From: Fidelibacterota bacterium | GTDB taxonomy: Bacteria; Fidelibacterota; Marinisomatia; Marinisomatales; UBA1611 | Reading direction: 5' to 3' | DNA: 6,566 nt | NCBI GenBank assembly: GCA_015658495.1 | Contig: DQOT01000352.1 | Location: 1-6,566 of the forward strand | Shown here: one piece after another, positions 1-6,263 of the stretch | Layout of the letters: each line of letters begins with the position of its first letter | Position numbering within the stretch: position 1 is the stretch's first letter | Translations under genes and position numbers: made by a program | The notes under the pieces: model-generated | Told to the model about the DNA's origin: nothing | Seen by the model: the letters and a program-made list of their open reading frames with translations, nothing else | The model's database searches: none

Positions 1-1416
1 CACCTTTTTGGGCAGGCATTTGATGGGATGACTCTATTCTCGCCGACTCAGGGCGGCGGCGGGGGTGGAGGGAATTTTATAACCTACCTTATTGACAATG
101 ATTTGAACGTGATCAATTCCTGGAACCATCCCCGTGGCGCGGAGAGTATGGCTTATCTTCTGGAAGACAGCACATTGGTTTATCCATACCGGGTCCAAAG
201 TCCCTCCATGACCGCTGGTGGTGTGGGTGGCGGCATTTCCAAATATAATTGGGAGGGTGATTTATTATGGTCCTATGAATTTGCGAATAATACCTATCAA
301 CACCATCATGATATAGAACCGCTTCCCAATGGCAATATCCTGGTCATCGTTTGGGAAAAGAAGACAGCATCGGAAGCCTATGCCGTAGGACGTCAATCCA
401 TTGATAATTCCCTGAATGAAATGTGGGCGGAGGCCCTTCTTGAAGTGGAGCCTGTTGGAACAAACGACGTGAATATCGCATGGGAATGGCACATTTGGGA
501 TCATCTCATTCAGGACGCTGATTCGGTGCTTCCAAATTTTGGCGTCATTGCGGAGCATCCTGAATTACAAGATGTGAATTATGGAAATGCAGGAAGTAAC
601 AATGGACCCGGTGGCCCTAATGGTGACTGGAAACATCTTAATGCGGTTGATTACCACCCAGAATTGGATCAAATTGTTATTTCCTCACGACATCATGACG
701 AATTTTATATTATCGACCACAGTACGACGACAGAAGAAGCAAGCGGACACACAGATGGAAATTCAGGGATGGGTGGAGATTATTTATACCGTTGGGGCAA
801 CCCGCAAGCCTATGATCGCGGGACAAATTCCGATCATCTTCTCGCAGGACAGCATGGTGTGAATTGGATTCCAGAAGGATATCCCGGTGAAGGGAATCTG
901 ATTCTATTTAATAATAATTATGGCAATAATACAGCAGCCGTGTTTGAAATTGTGCCCCCGCTCAATGAAAATGGAAACTATACTATTTTTCCGAATCAAC
1001 CTTTTGGCCCTAACAATCCTACGTGGTTTCATGCAGGAAATTTTCATACGCAGATGCAGGGTGGCGCGTTTCGTTTGCCAAATGGAAATACGTTTATCAC
1101 GGACTGCGATGATGCAATGATGTTTGAAGTCACAGAAAACCACGATGTTGTATGGAGCCACGATTATGGCGGTACGCAATATTTTATCGCACGAGCCCAA
1201 AAATATTCTATGGATTACCTGGGTGGCGGATTCCCTGATTTCACAGTAGGAGATGTGAATTTTGACGGTATATTGGATTTGTTGGATATGATATATATGT
1301 TAGATATGGCATCTGGAAATGGGTATGCACCCACACCACCAGCTGATTTTAATGATGATGGATCTGTCACGATTACAGATGTGATTCTCTTCCTCCAATA
1401 CATTATCTATAATTAA
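1..1416 (+). CDS. Arylsulfotransferase (ASST)-like secreted protein with C-terminal dockerin-like domain, 5' partial
   Basis: The frame is open from base 1, so the gene starts outside the window; the ATG at 28 is internal (numbering below is from that Met, 462 residues). The opening 'FDGMTLFSPTQ' then 'TYLIDNDLNVINSW' resembles the start of the mature domain of ASST-family beta-propeller proteins (Arylsulfotran families), so probably only a signal peptide and a short linker are missing. Further family-like blocks are HHHDIEPLPNGNIL (92-105), WKHLNAVDYHPELDQIVISSRH (201-222; shown in part), the YRWGNP block (254-259), GQHGVNWIPEG (274-284) and FRLPNGNTFITD (348-359). These histidine-rich turns are where ASSTs keep catalytic His/Arg, but I cannot assign the catalytic residue. 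The C-terminus carries two EF-hand-like dockerin repeats, GDVNFDGILDLLD (408-420) and ADFNDDGSVTITD (439-451). A glycine run lies at 9-15. Known ASSTs move sulfate between phenolic compounds in the periplasm; substrate and even activity here are unproven. It ends 83 bp before the TetR gene and is probably a separate transcription unit. Confidence 0.8.
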   Translation, partial: HLFGQAFDGMTLFSPTQGGGGGGGNFITYLIDNDLNVINSWNHPRGAESMAYLLEDSTLVYPYRVQSPSMTAGGVGGGISKYNWEGDLLWSYEFANNTYQHHHDIEPLPNGNILVIVWEKKTASEAYAVGRQSIDNSLNEMWAEALLEVEPVGTNDVNIAWEWHIWDHLIQDADSVLPNFGVIAEHPELQDVNYGNAGSNNGPGGPNGDWKHLNAVDYHPELDQIVISSRHHDEFYIIDHSTTTEEASGHTDGNSGMGGDYLYRWGNPQAYDRGTNSDHLLAGQHGVNWIPEGYPGEGNLILFNNNYGNNTAAVFEIVPPLNENGNYTIFPNQPFGPNNPTWFHAGNFHTQMQGGAFRLPNGNTFITDCDDAMMFEVTENHDVVWSHDYGGTQYFIARAQKYSMDYLGGGFPDFTVGDVNFDGILDLLDMIYMLDMASGNGYAPTPPADFNDDGSVTITDVILFLQYIIYN

Positions 1417-1433
1417 CTTTTTTAAATAAATAT

Positions 1434-1463
1434 TTGTCCCACTCATAAATTATTTTGTAAAAT
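1434..1463 (+). promoter_or_regulatory. Candidate sigma70-type promoter for the tetR-led operon
   Basis: TTGTCC (1434-1439) is a 4/6 match to the -35 consensus and TAAAAT (1458-1463) a 5/6 match to the -10 consensus, with an 18-bp spacer. Transcription would begin near 1470, leaving a leader of about 30 nt before the ATG at 1500 and placing the AAACG/CGTTT half-sites at and just after the start point. The region is very AT-rich, so chance matches are easy, and the organism's sigma factor preference is unknown. No GC-rich hairpin with a T-tract follows the upstream gene, so read-through from it is not excluded. Confidence 0.35.
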
Positions 1464-1466
1464 AGG

Positions 1467-1490
1467 AAACGAAATAAACGATATACGTTT
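1467..1490. promoter_or_regulatory. Putative TetR-type operator (AAACG half-sites)
   Basis: Two direct AAACG copies (1467-1471 and 1476-1480) are followed by the inverted copy CGTTT (1486-1490). The inner pair forms the 15-bp interrupted palindrome AAACG-ATATA-CGTTT. The outer copy can also pair in a longer arm, AATAGGAAACG (1461-1471) against CGTTTCTATT (1486-1495), with one bulged base. Short palindromes just ahead of a TetR-family gene are the usual autoregulatory operator layout. The position, downstream of a candidate -10 and 10 bp before the start codon, would suit repression. That the adjacent TetR protein binds here is inference. Confidence 0.45.
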
Positions 1491-1499
1491 CTATTATAA

Positions 1500-2117
1500 A
1501 TGTCACCTAATCAACAATTAAACCAAATCCTTGAAGAAGGATTTGATTCAGTAGCAGAAACAGGCGTTCGTGCTTTTACGGTCGAATCACTTGCAAAACG
1601 ACTGGCAATGAGTAAAAAAACGATCTATAAATTTTTCCCAACCAAAGAAAAATTGATTCGTTCGATTATGCAATTTGTATTTACCCAAATTAATTCAACA
1701 TTCAAAAGAGTGATGGCTGATGAATCAAACCCTGCTGTCCAGTTTATTAAAATTATGGAAACAATTACCAAATTTGCGGGAAAAGCTCCATTGAATAAAA
1801 TCGCAGAACTCAAATCCCTTTACCCGGATATTTGGAAGGAGATCGAATCATTCCGATTAAGTCACCAAGAAGATTTCTATACTATTTTGTACAATGCCCA
1901 AGAGCAGGGACTCGCGCGGGATGATATTAATATGAGATCGGCATCTATTATTTACATAAACATCATAAATTCAACTTTTCAACCAGAATTTTTCCTGAAG
2001 AATGACTTGGCCATAGGTGAGACAATCCGCGGGTTTGTGCAGGTGGTTGCCCGTGGTATTTTTACAGACAAAGGATTAAAAGCAATTAAAGGATACCATG
2101 AACAGAATTCAATCTAA
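1500..2117 (+). CDS. TetR/AcrR-family transcriptional regulator
   Basis: The product is 205 residues, the usual size for the family. The N-terminal DNA-binding domain is clear: helix 1 around 6-20, then FTVESLAKRLAMSKKTIYKF (26-45), where 27-34 and 38-45 are the two helices of the helix-turn-helix, followed by the common FPTKEKLI stretch (46-53). The remainder (about 60-205) is a helical ligand-binding and dimerisation domain with no sequence-readable ligand. An in-frame TAA directly precedes the ATG, fixing the upstream limit of the frame; no Shine-Dalgarno sequence is visible in front of it. The gene leads a same-strand series with an RND exporter (20-bp overlap), a FabH enzyme and envelope proteins, so it most likely represses its own operon and responds to a hydrophobic or acyl ligand related to the exported product. 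The family call is firm; the ligand and target are inferred. Confidence 0.9.
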   Translation: MSPNQQLNQILEEGFDSVAETGVRAFTVESLAKRLAMSKKTIYKFFPTKEKLIRSIMQFVFTQINSTFKRVMADESNPAVQFIKIMETITKFAGKAPLNKIAELKSLYPDIWKEIESFRLSHQEDFYTILYNAQEQGLARDDINMRSASIIYINIINSTFQPEFFLKNDLAIGETIRGFVQVVARGIFTDKGLKAIKGYHEQNSI

Positions 2118-4410
2118 ATATTCCGTCCATCCGCTTCGCAGATGGTTTATCATGCAAAGCTTGGATCATCCAGTACGTACCATCCTTTTATCACTATTAG
2201 CAACTTTGATCATTGGATCTGGCTTTCGGTTTTTTATTGTGGATGATGACATCATGAAAATGCTTCCAAAAAATTTGGAATCCAGGATATCTTGGGATGC
2301 AGTCCAGGAAGAATTTGGCAGTACAGAAACCATTTTTATTGCATTTGGTCAAAAAGGGACATCCGCATTTACACCCGAAGCACTTGCAGTGCTATGGGAC
2401 CTGACAGAAGAACTGGAAGCAACTGATATTGTTGAAGATGTTACCAGTATTTCATCGACTACACGCATGGATAACATTGATGGAATTATGGAAGTGGATG
2501 ATCTTCAATTATCCCGGATCCTGTCTCAGGACGAAGTGAATGATATAAAAAATTATCTGTATCGTAACCTGACTATTAAAAAGCGATTAGTCAGTGACAG
2601 CGATGAATACCTTGTGATTGTTGTTCAACCTTATAATAGTAATGGCATGGACACATTCCGAAATACCGTCGTAAAAATCGTTGATCCAATTTTTTCAAAT
2701 TTTGAGGTACATTATGGAGGTCAGGCTTATATCACAGGTACAATGCCTAAAATGATACGAGATGATGTTCAAAGTTTAATGAAATTTGGTATGCTCATCA
2801 TGGTTTTAATTCTTTTAGTTAATTTAAGGAGTTTTTCCGGCGTTGGGATGGTTATAATGGTAATCGGCTTGTCCCTATTTTCAATGATTGGATTCATGGG
2901 GTGGGTTCATCGTTTCACAGGGTCTGATCGATTCCTTTTTACGATGGCCAATACATCAATGCCAATTATTCTGTTAACGATTGCTAATTCGGATGGTGTT
3001 CATGTGATGACAAAATTCTTTAAAGAATTGAGAATAAAACAGGACACGAGATTAGCTGTGGCTTCAACCATGGATTCCCTACTCATTCCAATATTTTTAA
3101 CGAGTATCACAACCATGGTTGCATTTCTCACCATGATCGCTTCTCCGTTGGAGCCTTTGATTGGGTATGGTGTTACAATTGCAGCAGGAATTGCGTGGGC
3201 GTGGTTTTTGAGTTCACTCATGTTGCCAGCCGTCATCAGTTTGATAAAATGGAATGTGAGTTCCAATGCAATCGCAATTCCAAGTGCTTTTGAAAGGGTC
3301 ATCGACAAATTGGGCAAAGTTGTTTTAACTCATCCAAAATATGTTTTTTCAGCTGGGGCTACTTTTGTATTGATTGGGATGTTCGGACTAATGAAGGTGA
3401 CTGTTGATGTGAATATGGCGAGTTTTTTTAAACCGGGGACTGAAATCCGCGACAGTATGGATTTCATGGATGATGAATTAACCGGCACCATGGATATCAG
3501 AGCACGGATTGAGGGTGACATGAAAGATCCTGAAACATTATCTGATATGATTGCGCTTCAGGAATTCATGGAAGAAGATGAAAAAGTATCTATCAGTTAT
3601 TCTATTGCAAATGTGGTGGAGCAAATGCACCGAACGGTGATGGATGATGATCCCGCCTTTGAAACAATTCCGGATGAAAGAGAAAAGGTGAATAATCTGT
3701 TTACCATGTATTCCATGTCAGGAGATCCGGATGATTTTTCATCCTTGGTGGATTATAATTATGAAGTTGGATTGGTGACAGCCTTAAGCAAGATCATGTC
3801 CACAGACGAGATATTTGCTTATGTAGAAAAAACGGATCAATATATCAGTGCGAATTTGAGTTCGGACTTGAAGATCAATATCACAGGCATGATGGTGGTA
3901 TTTCGGGATTTGGTTATCCTGATTATTAAATCATCTATTTTCAGTATCACCTTTTCTCTATTTATGATTGGTGTGATTGCTTCCATCTTTTTTAAACGAA
4001 TCCTTTGGGGAGTTCTTGCTGTGATTCCTCTTACATCAGCCGTCATTATCAATTTCGGATTCATGGGTTATTTCGGGATTGAGTTAAGCCATATTACAGC
4101 AATCCTATCCTCTATCATTATAGGGGTTGGTGTGGATTTTGCGATTCATTACATTGCCCAATTCCGTCGATTATCCCGCACAGTAAATCAAGACGAATTA
4201 AGTCGGGAAGTGGTGGATGATGTGGGATATCCTATTATCCTGGATGCGGCTTCCAACATGGGATTTGGTGCGTTGCTCTTTTCTTCATTTTTACCGATTC
4301 AATATATTGGCGGACTGATGGTTTTCGCTATGGTGTCTACATCTCTGGGAACATTAACTGTTCTTTCAGCGCTGGCAGAATTATTAAAGAAAAAATTGGT
4401 TGAAAAATGA
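2098..4410 (+). CDS. RND-superfamily (MMPL-type) inner-membrane exporter
   Basis: The 770-residue product has the duplicated RND layout: TM1 (about 27-47), a large periplasmic loop (48-225), a TM2-TM6 bundle (about 228-385), TM7 (412-433), a second periplasmic loop (434-605) and a TM8-TM12 bundle (about 610-760). The two halves carry the expected intramembrane acids, Asp299 in NSDGVHVM (TM4) and Asp680 in GVGVDFAIHY (TM10), consistent with a proton relay. It is shorter than AcrB-type drug pumps (about 1,040 residues) and has no adjacent membrane-fusion gene, which fits the MMPL/HpnN-like group that moves lipids or other hydrophobic molecules. The start overlaps the regulator by 20 bp; AAAGGA (2088-2093) sits only 4 nt before the ATG, a short but usable spacing. 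The next in-frame ATG (2152, Met19) still precedes TM1 but has no ribosome-binding site. The genes that follow suggest export of an acyl-derived cargo toward the outer membrane; the cargo is unknown. Confidence 0.9.
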   Translation: MNRIQSKYSVHPLRRWFIMQSLDHPVRTILLSLLATLIIGSGFRFFIVDDDIMKMLPKNLESRISWDAVQEEFGSTETIFIAFGQKGTSAFTPEALAVLWDLTEELEATDIVEDVTSISSTTRMDNIDGIMEVDDLQLSRILSQDEVNDIKNYLYRNLTIKKRLVSDSDEYLVIVVQPYNSNGMDTFRNTVVKIVDPIFSNFEVHYGGQAYITGTMPKMIRDDVQSLMKFGMLIMVLILLVNLRSFSGVGMVIMVIGLSLFSMIGFMGWVHRFTGSDRFLFTMANTSMPIILLTIANSDGVHVMTKFFKELRIKQDTRLAVASTMDSLLIPIFLTSITTMVAFLTMIASPLEPLIGYGVTIAAGIAWAWFLSSLMLPAVISLIKWNVSSNAIAIPSAFERVIDKLGKVVLTHPKYVFSAGATFVLIGMFGLMKVTVDVNMASFFKPGTEIRDSMDFMDDELTGTMDIRARIEGDMKDPETLSDMIALQEFMEEDEKVSISYSIANVVEQMHRTVMDDDPAFETIPDEREKVNNLFTMYSMSGDPDDFSSLVDYNYEVGLVTALSKIMSTDEIFAYVEKTDQYISANLSSDLKINITGMMVVFRDLVILIIKSSIFSITFSLFMIGVIASIFFKRILWGVLAVIPLTSAVIINFGFMGYFGIELSHITAILSSIIIGVGVDFAIHYIAQFRRLSRTVNQDELSREVVDDVGYPIILDAASNMGFGALLFSSFLPIQYIGGLMVFAMVSTSLGTLTVLSALAELLKKKLVEK

Positions 4411-4432
4411 AATTAGAACAAACTGAATCAAC

Positions 4433-4437
4433 AGGAG
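4433..4437 (+). promoter_or_regulatory. Shine-Dalgarno AGGAG that favours the 4446 start of the FabH gene
   Basis: AGGAG lies 8 nt before the ATG at 4446, an ideal spacing. The earlier in-frame ATG at 4407 (ATGA overlap with the exporter stop) has only an A-rich stretch before it. Translation from 4446 begins MRKSAIKGIGYHVP, close to where known FabH proteins begin, whereas the 13 extra residues from 4407 look unstructured. Confidence 0.7.
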
Positions 4438-4445
4438 TTGCACGC

Positions 4446-5441
4446 ATGAGAAAAAGCGCCATAAAAGGGATTGGATATCATGTCCCTGCTCAAGTAATAA
4501 CAAACCATGATCTGATTGATCTCATGGAAACATCGGAAGAGTGGATCAAAACCCGCTCTGGTATTGAGGAACGACATTGGGTGAAAGGGGACGAAGCTGC
4601 ATCAGACCTGGCTTTTCCAGCATCAAAAAGAGCCATGGACATGGCCGGCGTATCGCCTGAAGATATTGATCTTGTTATTGTAGCCACCATTTCAGCCGAT
4701 TATTTTTTCCCGGGCGTGAGTGCGCAACTTCAGGATATGCTGGGGTTAAGAAATGTAGCTGCATTCGATATTCGTGCCGCATGTTCAGCATTTGTTTACA
4801 GCATCTCCATTGCAGATCAATTTATCCGAACAGGCATGTACAATACAGCTCTCGTCGTTGGTGCGGAGGCACAAACGAAATTCATTAATAAATCCACAGA
4901 AGGTCGCGACATTGCTGTATTATTCGGGGATGGCGCCGGTGCGGCGATTCTCCAGCCGAGTATCGATGAGAGTGGCATTTTATCCACCCATTTACACTGC
5001 CAGGGAAAAGACATGAAAAACCTGTGGATGGAAGGACCGGGTTCATCTGGATCAAACCAGATCAATAAACTCACTATTGAACAAGCTAGGACTTATGAGC
5101 CGTTTATGAATGGCAGGGAAGTCTTTAAGAATGCAGTGGTTCGTTTTCCGGAAGTCATTCAGGAAGCATTGGACAAAAATAATCTCTCAATCGATGATGT
5201 TTCATTGATCATTCCCCACCAAGCCAATTTGCGGATCATTCAATCTGTCGCAAAACGTATGGGCGTAGGAATGGATAAATTTTATACCAACATTCAAAAA
5301 TATGGGAATACAACCGCTGCTTCAATTCCAATTGCATTATGCGAAGCATTTGATGAAGGGAAAATAAAGGCGGGAGACTACCTCATTCTGGCTGCCTTTG
5401 GTGCCGGATATACATGGGCATCAGCAGCCATTCGTTGGTGA
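4446..5441 (+). CDS. fabH: Beta-ketoacyl-ACP synthase III (FabH-type condensing enzyme)
   Basis: The 331-residue product matches the KAS III family (E. coli FabH is 317). KAS III condenses an acyl-CoA primer with malonyl-ACP to start a fatty acid chain. Visible signatures are IKGIGYHVP (6-14), TSEEWIKTRSGIEERHW (29-45), the active-site Cys113 in DIRAACSAF, GDGAGAAIL (161-169), His258 in PHQANLRII and Asn288 in KYGNTTAAS, so the Cys-His-Asn triad is intact. The C-terminal AFGAGYTWASAAIRW is also typical. I chose 4446 over the longer frame from 4407 (344 residues, sharing ATGA with the exporter stop) because of a good AGGAG and the fit to the family N-terminus. No other fab gene lies nearby. 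Its place between an RND pump and a LolA-like carrier suggests a pathway-specific copy making a special acyl product, although housekeeping FabH cannot be excluded. Other thiolase-fold enzymes such as OleA are less likely given these motifs. Confidence 0.9.
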   Translation: MRKSAIKGIGYHVPAQVITNHDLIDLMETSEEWIKTRSGIEERHWVKGDEAASDLAFPASKRAMDMAGVSPEDIDLVIVATISADYFFPGVSAQLQDMLGLRNVAAFDIRAACSAFVYSISIADQFIRTGMYNTALVVGAEAQTKFINKSTEGRDIAVLFGDGAGAAILQPSIDESGILSTHLHCQGKDMKNLWMEGPGSSGSNQINKLTIEQARTYEPFMNGREVFKNAVVRFPEVIQEALDKNNLSIDDVSLIIPHQANLRIIQSVAKRMGVGMDKFYTNIQKYGNTTAASIPIALCEAFDEGKIKAGDYLILAAFGAGYTWASAAIRW

Positions 5442-5445
5442 TAGA

Positions 5446-5504
5446 ATACTAAAATTAATTGTAAAGACGCAGCGTGATGCGTCTCAACAAATATCATACT
5501 AAAA
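5446..5504. repeat. Small palindromic element bounded by 9-bp direct repeats
   Basis: The intergenic gap between the FabH and LolA-like genes holds two perfect copies of ATACTAAAA (5446-5454 and 5496-5504), exactly 50 bp apart. Between them lies a 41-bp segment whose core is an inverted repeat. This is the layout left by insertion of a miniature palindromic element with target duplication. The AT-rich 9-mer could also recur by chance. The second copy overlaps the ribosome-binding region of the next gene. Confidence 0.4.
5459..5490. repeat. Hairpin-forming inverted repeat (AGACGC/GCGTCT core)
   Basis: The left arm TTGTAAAGACGCA (5459-5471) and right arm TGCGTCTCAACAA (5478-5490) pair at 11 of 13 positions around a 6-nt loop, GCGTGA. 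The core AGACGCA/TGCGTCT is perfect. No T-tract follows on either strand, so it is not a standard rho-independent terminator. From general knowledge, GAGACGC...GCGTCTC palindromes recur as dispersed intergenic units in several bacterial groups, and this looks like one of them. In the transcript it could attenuate or stabilise mRNA between the enzyme and the envelope genes. Confidence 0.65.
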
Positions 5505-5513
5505 GGAAAGAAA

Positions 5514-6260
5514 ATGAAAAAATTAATATTTACCATTTGCATGGGTTTAGGGTACTCACAAACTGGATTTGAAATTGCAAAAATGGTGGATGAAAAACCA
5601 TCGCCTAATGATATGTCGAATAAGACAAAAATGGTGTTAACAAATTCAAAAGGAAAGTCCCGGTCCAATGCCATGATGTCAAAATCCATGGATGGGAATA
5701 AAAAACAGATTATCTGGTTCTTAGAGCCTAAAGATGATAAAGGTGTGGCATTCCTTAAGATCGAACATGATGACAAAGATGATGAAATGCGGATGTGGCT
5801 CCCGGCATTTAAAAAAGTAAGACGCATTTCATCCAAGAAAAAAGGGGACGCTTTCATGGGATCGGATTTGAGTTATGAAGACCTGTCCAGCCGTGATTTG
5901 GAAGAGAATGAATATAAGCGCTTGGATGATGAAATTGTGGATGGAAGGGATTGTTATGTGCTGGAGATCCTTCCGAAAAAAGAAGCGAAATCATCTTATT
6001 CCAAACACGTATCCTGGATAGAGAAATCAACCTTAATGGGCGTGAAGGAAGAATCATTTGATAAACGAGGTGAGCTGAAAAAGAAGAAGAAATATCACTT
6101 TACAGACTTGAAAGGATACCATGTTATGCAGCGTGTTTTTGTGGAGGATGTGCAAAAACAGCATTCAACCGAGGTAACCTTTACGGATATTGAAGTGGAT
6201 TCTGGTATTGATGAAAAATTATTCCAGGAAAAAAACCTTAAACGGCTCCCTAGAAAATAA
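5514..6260 (+). CDS. LolA-like outer membrane lipoprotein-sorting family protein (periplasmic carrier)
   Basis: The 248-residue product matches the LolA-like family often annotated 'outer membrane lipoprotein-sorting protein' and often encoded beside RND/MMPL exporters. The N-terminus MKKLIFTICMGLGYSQ looks like a short signal peptide. The mature part opens with GFEIAKMVDEKPSP (18-31), a typical start. The strongest signature is WLPAFKKVRRIS (95-106) leading into FMGSDLSYEDLSSRDLEE (114-131). Later come CYVLEILPKK (147-156), WIEKSTLMGVKEESFDKRGE (168-187) and a final strand region, TEVTFTDIEVDSGIDEKLF (219-237), as expected for a half-barrel that holds a lipid or acyl chain. AGGA (5504-5507) sits 6 nt before the ATG, and no upstream in-frame start exists because a TGA lies at 5475-5477. 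There is no lipobox cysteine, so the protein is probably soluble in the periplasm. The likely job is to carry the exporter's hydrophobic cargo; whether it handles true lipoproteins is unknown. Confidence 0.85.
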   Translation: MKKLIFTICMGLGYSQTGFEIAKMVDEKPSPNDMSNKTKMVLTNSKGKSRSNAMMSKSMDGNKKQIIWFLEPKDDKGVAFLKIEHDDKDDEMRMWLPAFKKVRRISSKKKGDAFMGSDLSYEDLSSRDLEENEYKRLDDEIVDGRDCYVLEILPKKEAKSSYSKHVSWIEKSTLMGVKEESFDKRGELKKKKKYHFTDLKGYHVMQRVFVEDVQKQHSTEVTFTDIEVDSGIDEKLFQEKNLKRLPRK

Positions 6261-6263
6261 AGA

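Noticed and set aside
904..1200. A 98-codon minus-strand frame inside the ASST-like gene.
   Set aside because: The plus-strand frame has clear family motifs throughout; the antisense product looks like random translation.
1417..1499. A rho-independent terminator after the ASST-like gene (a T-run occurs at 1418-1423).
   Set aside because: No GC-containing stem precedes the T-run; only weak AT pairing is possible.
5459..5490. The intergenic hairpin as a transcription terminator.
   Set aside because: The stem is followed by AATAT/ACTAAAA rather than a T-tract on the plus strand, and no T-tract follows on the minus strand.
5442..5513. A second promoter in front of the LolA-like gene, with CATACT (5495-5500) as a -10.
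   Set aside because: CATACT matches only 4/6 and no -35-like hexamer lies at a 16-18 bp spacing.
5378..5857. A 159-codon open frame on the minus strand across the end of the FabH gene and the start of the LolA-like gene.
   Set aside because: It runs antisense to two genes with strong family signatures and shows no recognisable domain; it is a shadow frame.
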